DNA of 64,000 bases, taken from Paenibacillus whitsoniae (lineage in GTDB: Bacteria; Bacillota; Bacilli; Paenibacillales; NBRC-103111). The stretch's first letter is position 1. Every line of letters begins with the position of its first letter. The position numbers and the translations under genes are program-made. Location of the stretch: positions 144,021-208,020 of the forward strand of contig NZ_RXHU01000054.1 in assembly GCF_003955665.1 (NCBI RefSeq), written 5' to 3'. Under the pieces are notes generated by a model that ran no database searches, was not told the DNA's origin, and was given only the letters and a program-made list of their open reading frames with translations. Positions 42,238-50,879 of the stretch are shown here, piece by piece.

Positions 42238-43008
42238 ATGATGCCTGCCTATTTTTTCGCGCATGGCGCGCCGTCGATCGTGATTGAGGATAACGACTAC
42301 ACACAACTGTTAAAGAATTTTAAGGACCATACACCTAGACCGAAAGCAATCGTGCTCTTTAGCGCTCACTGGGAAGAGTCGGTACAGACGGTCAGCGCTG
42401 CTGAAACGTATGAAACCATTTATGATTTTGGCGGGTTTCAGGATGAGCTTTACAAGATGACCTATCCGGCCAAGAGCGATCGTTCTCTAAGTGAACATGT
42501 TCGAGCGCTGTTTGAAAAGCAAGGCATACAGAGCGTTCTGGATGAGCGTAGAGGACTTGACCACGGGGCTTGGGCGGTTTTGAAGCTGCTTTATCCGGAC
42601 GCAGATATCCCGGTTGTCGCTCTGTCCGTGAATCGTCATCTAAGTAACGAACAGCAATATGAAATTGGCAAAGCGTTGGCTGAACTGAGGGAACAGGATA
42701 TGCTCATTATCGGAAGCGGAGGAACCGTCCACAATTTAAGAAAATTGAAGTGGCAGTCGGAAGGAAACGACGAGTGGGCTGAGCAGTTCGATAACTGGCT
42801 GCAGAAAAAGCTTGAGTCATGGGATACAGAGGCGCTATTTCAATATCATGAACAGGCTCCATATGCTCAAGAGGCCGTGCCGACGAATGAACATTTTATA
42901 CCGTTGCTTCTCGCAATGGGAGCTGGTGACGCTAATCGTCAGGCAAAGCTGCTTCACCGCAGCTATCAATACGGTAATTTAAGTTTAAGCTGTTGGCAAT
43001 TTAACTAA
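42238..43008 (+). CDS. Extradiol ring-cleavage dioxygenase (DODA/LigB type)
   Basis: 256 residues from the ATG at 42238 (AAGGAG 11 nt upstream). The class III extradiol fold with the metal ligands in FFAHGAPS, LFSAHWEE and LDHGAWAVLKLLYPDADIPV, and IIGSGGTVHNLR, as in YgiD/4,5-DOPA dioxygenases. The family cleaves catechols using Fe(II) or Zn. It is coupled to the esterase gene (overlapping end) and is under the cupin regulator promoter. Its own substrate is unknown. Confidence 0.9.
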   Translation: MMPAYFFAHGAPSIVIEDNDYTQLLKNFKDHTPRPKAIVLFSAHWEESVQTVSAAETYETIYDFGGFQDELYKMTYPAKSDRSLSEHVRALFEKQGIQSVLDERRGLDHGAWAVLKLLYPDADIPVVALSVNRHLSNEQQYEIGKALAELREQDMLIIGSGGTVHNLRKLKWQSEGNDEWAEQFDNWLQKKLESWDTEALFQYHEQAPYAQEAVPTNEHFIPLLLAMGAGDANRQAKLLHRSYQYGNLSLSCWQFN

Positions 43009-43036
43009 TGAAGATAAATGAAAGAGGGCGGATCGG

Positions 43037-44358
43037 ATGAAATCCGCTGGTAAAGCGGCAATGGATAGGATAATCATATTCTCCATTGCTGCAGTTTATA
43101 TTGTACAGCAGCTGACGCATCTGGAGATGCTTAAGCTTGTGGTGGGATGCCTTGTCCTTGTGGCAATCGTTTTATTGTTGCCGAATCTTAAGGGGGTAAC
43201 CTTCTGGCTTACTGTATCCTTTATGGTTGCTGGGACTATCCTCATGTTCATTCAAAAAGTGGAGGCGTCCTTATGGTTCGAGTCTGCAGGAATAAATGTA
43301 ACGATCGTAACGCTATTTATATTCGCGCCACTGTTCGGGATTCCGGTTAGGATTCCCGAGTATGTTGAGGCTCAGCGTTATTCATAGGAACACAATTTCT
43401 TACACAAATGATGGGTGTGTTTATCAACGTCGGTTCGATCCCTGTAGTACATCAAATGGTTTTTGTAAAGCCACAACCCGGTATGTCGCGGCTGCTTGCC
43501 AATGCGTTAAACAGGGGATTTGCGGGGGCGATCCTATGGTCGCCGTATTTCGCCGCGATGACACTGGTGACCTCGTCGCTTAAATTGCCTTGGTCGTCCG
43601 TTCTTCCTTATATGCTCGGATTAGCTGTCCTAAGCCTTATCCTGAGTTTGGCGGTTGATTTCCAAGAAATGCGGGGAGTTGAAAAGATTCAAACACAACA
43701 GGAGCCGACTAAGAATCAGGGAAGTTTGGTTTTTCCGATAGGGCTTGGCCTATATTTATTATCTGCAATAATCGCTATATTCGTATTGGAGCGTTTGGTC
43801 GAGCTGCCGATGGTGCTGTTAATTTGTATAGCTGCAGTAGTATTCCCGCTAATTTGGTGTATGGTTAAGGGAGCGATGGCCGTATACAGGCAAGGGTTGA
43901 AAAATCATGTTGCCGTCACGTTACCAGCCTTGCAGAAGGAAATCACATTGTTCTTAGCTGCCGGTTTCTTTAGTGGTTCTATTGGCGCAACCAAGTTTGG
44001 ATCTTTGATTCCGGCAATGCTGGAGCAAATACCGTTCTCGATCTCCTTAACATTCTCGTTATTCACGGTGATGCTTATTGTGGGATCATCGATAATTGGC
44101 CTTCATCCGATCGTGCCGGTAACCATTCTTGCGGGCGGAATAGATCCATCGAGCGTGCAGATTAGTCCGTTGTATTTCGCAGTTCTGCTGTTAGGAAGCT
44201 GGAGCTCTTCCAATCCCATATCACCAGCCTCTGCTGTGAACAATTTGCTGGCGGGCCTGTTTAAGATGCGGGTGTTTGAGGTGGCCGTATCGAATTATAA
44301 ATTCGCCGGTTGTATGGCGATCGTTCTGATTATTTATTTAAGGCTTGTTTTGTCTTGA
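43037..44358 (+). pseudogene. Polytopic membrane protein, frameshifted
   Basis: Two frames together give one membrane protein of about 440 residues. The first (43037-43387, 116 aa, three or four helices) ends AQRYS-stop. The second picks up at once as IGTQFLTQMMGVFIN from about 43388 and continues to 44358 with about eight more helices. The frames differ by one base near 43385. The fold looks like a permease, but I do not recognise the family. Position after the esterase/dioxygenase pair suggests uptake or efflux of the same compound. A sequencing error is possible; otherwise the gene is recently inactivated. Confidence 0.7.
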
Positions 44359-44425
44359 AATTAAGTAGTTATGGAACATTAATACTGCAAATTCGAAGAT
44401 TTTTTACCTTACTTCGTGTTCACAA

Positions 44426-44933
44426 CGTCAAAAAATTCGATAATACCGGCGAAGATCTTGAGGATTTGATCTCAATCGGGACAATCGGACTGATTAAAGC
44501 GATTGAATCATTTTCCCCGAACAAAGGGACGAAGCTGGCGACGTTCGCGGCGCGCTGTATCGAGAATGAGATCTTGATGCATTTGCGTTCGCTGAAAAAG
44601 ACACGGAAAGACGTGTCTCTGCATGACCCGATCGGAACGGACAAAGAGGGGAACGAAATAACACTTATCGACATTCTCGGCAGCGAAGCGGATGATGTGG
44701 TGGATGCGGTGCAGTTGAAGATCGAGAAGAGCAAGATCTATAAGAATTTGGATATTCTGGACGACCGGGAGAAAGAAGTCGTGGTTGGCCGGTTCGGGCT
44801 CGAACTCGGCGGCGAGGAGCGGACGCAGCGGGAGATTGCGAAGGAGTTGGGGATCTCGCGGAGCTATGTGTCGCGGATTGAGAAAAGGGCGCTTATGAAG
44901 TTGTATCATGAGTTTTATAAGGCGAAGAGGTAA
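44426..44933 (+). pseudogene. sigK: sigK 3' fragment, in frame but truncated
   Basis: 508 bp corresponding without indels to 22747-23254 of intact sigK (codons 66-233). From about 44566 to the end only about ten positions differ, while the first ~140 bp are clearly more diverged. It lacks the pro-sequence and the start of region 2 and is preceded by unrelated sequence, so it is not a working sigma factor, although the frame is open. A perfect terminator follows at once, as expected of a native sigK 3' end. Confidence 0.93.
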
Positions 44934-44938
44934 AGTGT

Positions 44939-44965
44939 AATGTCGCCACTTTGGCGACATTTTTT
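44939..44965 (+). terminator. Terminator after the sigK fragment
   Basis: AATGTCGCCA (44939-44948) pairs perfectly with TGGCGACATT (44952-44961), followed by T residues. Confidence 0.93.
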
Positions 44966-45342
44966 CTTGCGTAGAGCTGTCCCCTAGAACTGTCCTTCTT
45001 TCGGCAGACCTCCTTATCGTAATATATATGCTTACATCCCCCTCCGGTTTTGCTGGAGGGGCCATTCGCTTTTGTGTTCAAAGCATTTATCCATGGTCAT
45101 TTTATAGGTGAAATCGAAAAAATCATAAAAATGACCATGTAGAAACGTACAAATGCCCCGTTGATATAAAAAAATTAATCAATTATATTTTTTTGTAAGC
45201 GAATACAAAGTGTACTGTTTACCATCCAGGGACAAGCAAGAATATATAAATTATCCACTTTTTACAAAAGATATAGCAGTAGCGCCGCTACTTCTAGGCA
45301 TGTACAATAGCGAGAAAAGACGTAGTAAAGGAAGCGCCAAAT
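44966..45342. other. Intergenic stretch before the second YesMN system
   Basis: Contains a G+C-rich hairpin (CCCCTCC ... GGAGGGG, about 45039-45061), an inverted repeat CATGGTCATTTTAT (45092-45105) / ATAAAAATGACCATG (45125-45139), and the promoter region at 45129-45189. No supportable gene. Confidence 0.7.
45129..45189 (+). promoter_or_regulatory. Operator repeats and -10 of the second YesMN operon
   Basis: AAATGACCATGT (45129-45140) and AAATGCCCCGTTGA (45151-45164) are direct repeats 22 bp apart; TATATT (45184-45189) lies 33 bp after the second repeat start. The same 14-mer and distance recur before the transporter at 49023. Confidence 0.65.
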
Positions 45343-47166
45343 ATGATGGGAAAAGGTTGGAAAAGAAGGGCATTATTCATGATAAGGAACATGAAGTTTC
45401 AAAACAAACTGATGGTTGGCTACCTTCTAGCTTGTCTTATTCCGCTGCTAAGTGTAAGCGCCATTATCTTTCACCAATCAGCAGCAAGTCTTGAGGACTC
45501 CTCGCAAGAATTCGCTGCTTTGTACACGTCTCAAATAAAAACTTCTTTGAATGATTTCGAAAAAGAATATGATAAGGTCACGAAGTCTGTTCTGGTTGAC
45601 AACCAATTGATTTACAGCCTTGGTGATAAACAAGATTTATCTATGAACGAGTTGATTAATCAAAGTGTTGCTGTTCAGAGCATGCTTATGAGGGTTGCCT
45701 TGCTCAAATCCGAAATCAGTACTGTGATGCTAGTAAGCCGCGACAACAGCTTTTATCAATATTCGACGGCAACGAGTAGCAGAGTAAATGGGGAGTCACT
45801 TTTATCTAGGGAGTGGTTCAAGGACCTCAGTAGTTCCCCTGAGCCGTTTTTTATAACCGGTTTGCATGATCGATCCTACTATGAGGATAAAGGAGCAGGA
45901 GCCGTCGTGACGGTAGGAAGGGTGTTGTTCAGCTCAGGAGGAGCATATGCGGGCCTCCTTCTCATTGATTTGGATCCCTACACATTGCTGCAGCTTGATC
46001 ATGAATTCGTCTTGGCACGGGATAAATATGGGATGAGTGTCATCATAAGTAATCGTCAAGAAGAAATTGTTTATCATTCTGATGCTGCCAGTGGCCGGCT
46101 GTCATGGAAGCAGGTACTCGAATCCCGTTTTGACTACTTAAAGGATAATGGGAACGAAGATCGGATTACGTTATCGGGAAATACCGAGCAAGGGAATTTG
46201 TATATCAAAACCGAGATACCGCGCTCTAAGTTGCTGCAGAAAATTAATCAAATCAAAGGAATGACAGTAATCGTAATCTTGTTGAGCAGTCTAATCATAG
46301 CGCTTATCTCGTTTGGATTAAGTATTACGATTACTAAGCCTATCAAGGCGCTCCGCAGAAGTATGAAGCAGGCTGAAGCAGGCCAGTATGTGCCCATAGA
46401 GAAAGAGCAGGCTGGCGACGAGATTGGAAGTTTGGTACACAGTTACAATAATATGATTTTAACGATCCGTTCTTTGATCAAAGATGTGTATATTGGGGAG
46501 ATCAAGCGGCGCCAAGCCAAGTTTATTGCGCTTCAGAATCAGATCAATCCACACATGCTTTACAATACGCTTGAGTCGATTCGCATGAAAGCACTGGTCA
46601 ATGATGACGAGGAAGCAAGCGATATGATAGCAATTTTGGCACGCATGTTTCGGCTTGCTTTAGGCAAGGAAGGCAGTCATCATTCGTTCAAGAATGAATT
46701 GGAGTATACGGAACTTTATTTAGAGCTTCAAAATATTCGATTTGACAATATGTTTCAACTAACTATTAGTTTTCCTGAAGAGATGCTTCATTGTAAGATA
46801 ATCCCTCTCGTAATTCAGCCAATCGTAGAGAACAGTATCAATCATGGATTCCAGGACCACAGTCAGACTATGCATATACAGATTGAAGGAATCTGGACGG
46901 ATGAAGGAAATATCTTGATTCGAATTACGGACGATGGTGTCGGTATGACTTTAGAGAAACAAGTTGAATTGCTTACTATTTTAGAGGATGCTGGATCGGA
47001 CAAGTACAAGTTTGGAGAGATTGAAGAGTCCAAAAGTCAAGGGTTGGGTCTTAAAAATATTGCAGAACGTATCAAACTTCAATATGGAGATCAGTATTGT
47101 TTGACGATTCATGTTGGAGCAATACGTGGAACGATGGTTGAGATTTTAATCCCCAAGCTTTGTTAG
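45343..47166 (+). CDS. YesM-type sensor histidine kinase
   Basis: 607 residues. Membrane helices at ~22-45 and ~304-328 enclose an extracellular sensor, followed by HAMP, a His_kinase domain with H404 in INPHMLYNTLESIR (Met in place of the usual Phe of PHFLFN), and an ATPase domain (QPIVENSINHGF, DDGVGM, GLGLKNIAERIKLQYGD). AAAGGAAG stands about 7 nt before the ATG; an in-frame ATG at 45379 is possible. The regulator gene follows after 29 bp. It probably senses a sugar handled by the transporter at 49023. Confidence 0.93.
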   Translation: MMGKGWKRRALFMIRNMKFQNKLMVGYLLACLIPLLSVSAIIFHQSAASLEDSSQEFAALYTSQIKTSLNDFEKEYDKVTKSVLVDNQLIYSLGDKQDLSMNELINQSVAVQSMLMRVALLKSEISTVMLVSRDNSFYQYSTATSSRVNGESLLSREWFKDLSSSPEPFFITGLHDRSYYEDKGAGAVVTVGRVLFSSGGAYAGLLLIDLDPYTLLQLDHEFVLARDKYGMSVIISNRQEEIVYHSDAASGRLSWKQVLESRFDYLKDNGNEDRITLSGNTEQGNLYIKTEIPRSKLLQKINQIKGMTVIVILLSSLIIALISFGLSITITKPIKALRRSMKQAEAGQYVPIEKEQAGDEIGSLVHSYNNMILTIRSLIKDVYIGEIKRRQAKFIALQNQINPHMLYNTLESIRMKALVNDDEEASDMIAILARMFRLALGKEGSHHSFKNELEYTELYLELQNIRFDNMFQLTISFPEEMLHCKIIPLVIQPIVENSINHGFQDHSQTMHIQIEGIWTDEGNILIRITDDGVGMTLEKQVELLTILEDAGSDKYKFGEIEESKSQGLGLKNIAERIKLQYGDQYCLTIHVGAIRGTMVEILIPKLC

Positions 47167-47195
47167 ATGTGAATACAGAAATGAGGTGTTTAGGA

Positions 47196-48779
47196 ATGAA
47201 ATTGATCTTGGTAGATGATGAGAAAGGTATTATTAAAGGTCTCCAAAAAATGATTAGCCGTTCTATTCCTGAATGCGAGATTATTGGTGAGGCTTATAAC
47301 GGTGTAGAAGGGGCCCAATTAATTCAAAAGCTGCAGCCTGACATTGTCATTACGGATATTCGAATGCCAAAGGCAGATGGGCTTGACATGATCAAAATAC
47401 TGAAAGATGATGGCAGCCAGACTAAATTCATTCTTTTAAGCGGATACGCTGATTTTGAGTACGCGCGAAGAGGTATGCACCTTGGAGTGCAATTTTACAT
47501 CAATAAACCCGTAGATGAGAAGCAGCTTCGTGACTGTGTTCATCAGGTTATGGAGTTGATTGGTAAGGAGAGGGCGAAACTTCGGGAGGTTGACGATTTA
47601 AAGCAAGAGGTTCACAGCCGCATACAAGAGGACGTCTTGCGAGAGATCCTTGATTTAGGAAGCGATCAAACGGACCTAGTGGAAGAGCTTTTTAGGATAG
47701 CCCAGATTCAAACAGAAGGAACAAGTTTCGCTTGTGTCCTGCTTGAATTTGACGGTAATTTCGATACCTTGAAGGAATTTGGACTGCAATCCGTCTATTA
47801 TCAAATAGACAATGCTTTGGGGCAGTACCAGAGTGTTTACCGCTTTCGGTATACAGGAGCACAGGTAGCTGTGGTGGTTTCCCATGTGGGATCAATCAAG
47901 TATGAAGAGTTAGTAGGGACCATTTATTTTATGAAGGAGGAGGTATACCGGGAGCTAGGACTGTCCATGACTGTTGGAATAGGGGGGCTTAAGAAGCAGG
48001 CCATTGAAATCGGCCAATCCTTTGAAGAAGCCCGTAACGCATTAAGCTATAAAATTGTTAAGGGAGCCGGTGCTGTGATTCGGTTTCCAGAGATTGTTAA
48101 TTTGACTAGGCAGAGTCACTTAGTTACTGATGAGATGCTAGCCAAGCTGGAGACAAGTCTCGAAAACATGGACGAAGTGGGTTGCGTGGACATCATTCGA
48201 GAAGTTTTTCGTGGGATGGAAGCGCAGGCAGGCGTAAGCCCTGCAGATCTCCAACTGCATTGCTTGAACATCCTTTTATCGAGTGTGCGCAAGATGTCTT
48301 TTCAGCAGTTACAGCAAAACGATTTTCTTAGCCGCCATATCCTGTCATTGGAAAGCATTTCACGGTTTCGGACGCTAGAACAATTGGAGGAATGGATGGT
48401 TGAGGTTATCCGGGGAATTATTTCGTTCAAATTGAAACATAATATTCCTAAGAAGAAAGTAATCATTGAGGAAATTAAGGATTATGTTTCAACTCACTAC
48501 AATGAGCCAATTAGTCTTGCCGATTTAGCAGCGCGTTTTTTCATCAGTCCCCATTATTTAAGTCAGTTTTTCAAACAAAAAACGGGGGATACTTATGTTA
48601 ATTATTTGGCGAGAATCCGAATCGAGAAAGCAAAAGAATTGCTTGAGAATACGGATTCGAAAGTGTACGAGATCAGCCAGATGGTAGGTTATATCGATTC
48701 ACAGCATTTTACAAGATTGTTTGAACGCTTAACAGGGTGTAAGCCAAGCGAATACCGAAAAAATCTCCCCAAAATATAA
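47196..48779 (+). CDS. YesN-type response regulator with AraC DNA-binding domain
   Basis: 527 residues from the ATG at 47196 (GAGGTG 7 nt upstream; an upstream in-frame TTG at 47160 lacks support). Receiver domain with phosphoacceptor D54 (IVITDIRMPKADG) and K in INKPVDE; a long middle region; C-terminal AraC double HTH (SLADLAARFFISPHYLSQFFKQKTG, VYEISQMVGYIDSQHFTRLFERLTG). It pairs with the kinase upstream. Shared AAATGNCC repeats suggest that it controls its own operon and the transporter/hydrolase operon from 49023. Confidence 0.93.
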   Translation: MKLILVDDEKGIIKGLQKMISRSIPECEIIGEAYNGVEGAQLIQKLQPDIVITDIRMPKADGLDMIKILKDDGSQTKFILLSGYADFEYARRGMHLGVQFYINKPVDEKQLRDCVHQVMELIGKERAKLREVDDLKQEVHSRIQEDVLREILDLGSDQTDLVEELFRIAQIQTEGTSFACVLLEFDGNFDTLKEFGLQSVYYQIDNALGQYQSVYRFRYTGAQVAVVVSHVGSIKYEELVGTIYFMKEEVYRELGLSMTVGIGGLKKQAIEIGQSFEEARNALSYKIVKGAGAVIRFPEIVNLTRQSHLVTDEMLAKLETSLENMDEVGCVDIIREVFRGMEAQAGVSPADLQLHCLNILLSSVRKMSFQQLQQNDFLSRHILSLESISRFRTLEQLEEWMVEVIRGIISFKLKHNIPKKKVIIEEIKDYVSTHYNEPISLADLAARFFISPHYLSQFFKQKTGDTYVNYLARIRIEKAKELLENTDSKVYEISQMVGYIDSQHFTRLFERLTGCKPSEYRKNLPKI

Positions 48780-48808
48780 ATGTATTTAGCCTAGGAGTTT
48801 CAAGTTGT

Positions 48809-48846
48809 CAGACTGTTGAGTGCATCTCAATCGTCTGGCTTTTTAT
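48809..48846 (+). terminator. Terminator after the second YesN gene
   Basis: CAGACTGTTGAG pairs with CTCAATCGTCTG with small internal mismatches, then CTTTTTATTTT. Confidence 0.85.
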
Positions 48847-48933
48847 TTTACCTCGCCTTTATTTTCTGGATAATCCTGCGGTGGGTGGGTTGAAAGACGA
48901 TCCCAAAGTAATGTTTTTTTAAATGCACCTTAA

Positions 48934-48993
48934 AAATGGCCTGTTTTTACACAGAAATGCCCCGTTGAGAGCGCTTCCGCCAGATTGTATAGT
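48934..48993 (+). promoter_or_regulatory. Operator repeats, cre-like box and -10 of the transporter/hydrolase operon
   Basis: AAATGGCCTGTT (48934-48945) and AAATGCCCCGTTGA (48955-48968) are 21 bp apart. TATAGT (48988-48993) follows 33 bp after the second repeat start. TGAGAGCGCTTCCG (48966-48979), in the -35 zone, matches 12 of 14 cre positions and would place CcpA against the activator. A third partial copy, AAATGCACCTTA, is at 48921. Confidence 0.7.
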
Positions 48994-49022
48994 TACTGTG
49001 TAAGAGAATACAGCAACTAGAT

Positions 49023-49943
49023 ATGGGGGGAACAAGGTTGAAGTCAGTTGCTTTTCAGCGAATGAAGGTTTATTGGCCGCTATATGTCATGGCAATTCCG
49101 GGAGTGATTTTTCTCTTTATTTTCAAATACATTCCCTTGGCCGGTGCCGTTATTGCCTTTAAAGATTATTCGGTTTTCAAAGGCTTTATTGATAGTCCTT
49201 GGGTAGGGCTCAAGCATTTTAAAACCCTAATTCAACATCCTGACTTCGTTAAGGTATTTGGCAACACATTGATGCTGGGATTTCTCAAAATCGTTGTAGT
49301 CTTCCCAGTGCCCGTTCTGTTGGCGCTAATGATTAATGAAATTAGAAAATCTGCTCTGAAGAAAGGTATTCAAACAGCACTATATATTCCGCACTTTTTG
49401 TCTTGGGTTATTGTGTCAGGCATCGTATTTGATATCTTTTCTACTAACGGATTGTTCAACATTGTCATGGGGTGGTTTGGTGTCGATCCTGTGCTTGCCA
49501 TGCAGGAAAGCGCATACTTCCGGCCTATTTACGTGATTACATCCATATGGAGAGATGCAGGTTGGGGCACCGTGGTATATATGGCCGCGATCAGTTCTAT
49601 CGACCCTCAGCTCTACGAATCCGCTATGATTGACGGCGCGTCTAAGTTTAAGCAGATTCGACACGTTACGTTTCCGCTCCTGCTGCCTACCGTGCTGGTT
49701 CTATTCCTATTGGAAATCGGTAACTTCATGGATCTAGGCTTCGATCAAGTGTTTAATCTTTTAACACCGATGACTTACAACGTTGGAGATATCATCGATA
49801 CGTATGTGTTCCGAACAGGCATTCAGCAGGCGCAGTACAGCTTCGCTACCGCAGTAGGCTTGTTTCAATCAGTGATCGGTTTTATTCTGGTATTCATCTT
49901 TAATAAGTTATCGAAGAAGTTTTCGGATGGGGGGCTCTGGTAG
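49023..49943 (+). CDS. Sugar ABC transporter permease, LplB type
   Basis: 306 residues from the ATG at 49023; a TTG at 49038 with GGGGGG upstream (MKSVAFQRMKVYW) may be the true start. Six membrane helices, FKYIPLAGAVIAFKDYSVF, and EAA loop at ~198-220 (YESAMIDGASKFKQIRHVTFP). First gene of an operon with its partner permease, a binding lipoprotein, a GH106-like hydrolase and possibly a GH42 enzyme. It imports oligosaccharides with an ATPase from elsewhere. Confidence 0.92.
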   Translation: MGGTRLKSVAFQRMKVYWPLYVMAIPGVIFLFIFKYIPLAGAVIAFKDYSVFKGFIDSPWVGLKHFKTLIQHPDFVKVFGNTLMLGFLKIVVVFPVPVLLALMINEIRKSALKKGIQTALYIPHFLSWVIVSGIVFDIFSTNGLFNIVMGWFGVDPVLAMQESAYFRPIYVITSIWRDAGWGTVVYMAAISSIDPQLYESAMIDGASKFKQIRHVTFPLLLPTVLVLFLLEIGNFMDLGFDQVFNLLTPMTYNVGDIIDTYVFRTGIQQAQYSFATAVGLFQSVIGFILVFIFNKLSKKFSDGGLW

Positions 49944-49945
49944 AC

Positions 49946-50815
49946 ATGTTTGAATCTAGAGGGGAAAAAGCTTTCGGCGCAGCCATTACAATTATTCTCA
50001 TTCTGATGTCAATCGTAGCGCTCGTACCGCTCCTGTCCGTGATATCCACATCGTTTAGCTCGAAAAGCGCTGTTGATATGAACCTTGTAACGATCTGGCC
50101 AAAGCAATTTACGGTAGCTTCTTGGGGACATATGATTGATCGTCCTGATTTATGGAAATCATTCTTCTTAACACTGGGTTCGACGGTAATTGGCACAGTG
50201 CTCGCTTTGTTGATGACCGCCTTGCTCGCATACCCGCTATCGAAGACGGAGTTCCGCTTGGGACCTGTTATTATGGTGGGAGTGGTCATCGCAATGATTT
50301 TCAAGGCGCCAATTGTGCCTTACTTTCTGACGGTCCGTGGCATCGGGCTTTATAACAACCCGTTAGTTCTAATTATCCCGCATATATTGAATCCGTTTAA
50401 TTTGATCATCATGAGAACCTTCTTTAAGCAATTTCCGAAGGACTTAGAGGAGGCTGCCTTCCTTGAGGGTAGTGGATATTTCCGAATGCTATTCCAATTT
50501 GTTCTTCCACTGTCCAAAGCGGTACTGGCAACACTCGCGCTATTTTACGGTGTTGTGTTGTGGAATCAGTTCCAACATCCGCTTCTTTTCCTGCAAAATC
50601 CGGATTGGTTCCCACTTCAAATCAAGATCCGACAGTTCATTACAGATGATAATGTGATAATGGCCGGTCCTGTTACAATAGGGGATCAAAATTTTAACGA
50701 GCGTACATTGAGAGCTACCACCGTTATCTTTGCAATTATTCCTATCGTTTTGGTATATCCTTTCTTGCAGAAGTATTTTGTCAAAGGTGCCATGCTTGGT
50801 TCTGTGAAGGGGTAA
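49946..50815 (+). CDS. Sugar ABC transporter permease, LplC type
   Basis: 289 residues starting 2 bp after the partner gene stop. Six membrane helices, an EAA-like loop at ~167-190 (LEEAAFLEGSGYFRMLFQFVLP; the usual DG is EG here), and the terminal FLQKYFVKGAMLGSVKG signature. It forms the translocation pore with the 49023 product. Confidence 0.92.
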   Translation: MFESRGEKAFGAAITIILILMSIVALVPLLSVISTSFSSKSAVDMNLVTIWPKQFTVASWGHMIDRPDLWKSFFLTLGSTVIGTVLALLMTALLAYPLSKTEFRLGPVIMVGVVIAMIFKAPIVPYFLTVRGIGLYNNPLVLIIPHILNPFNLIIMRTFFKQFPKDLEEAAFLEGSGYFRMLFQFVLPLSKAVLATLALFYGVVLWNQFQHPLLFLQNPDWFPLQIKIRQFITDDNVIMAGPVTIGDQNFNERTLRATTVIFAIIPIVLVYPFLQKYFVKGAMLGSVKG

Positions 50816-50879
50816 TACTCATAATTGGTTTGTAGGCATCAGCCTTAAACATATCGAATTAATAAAAGGGGGATAAACC

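Noticed and set aside
44310..44933. A complete sigma-factor gene from the open frame at 44310
   Set aside because: Codons before 44426 do not match sigma-K; pro-sequence and part of region 2 are missing, so it is a fragment.
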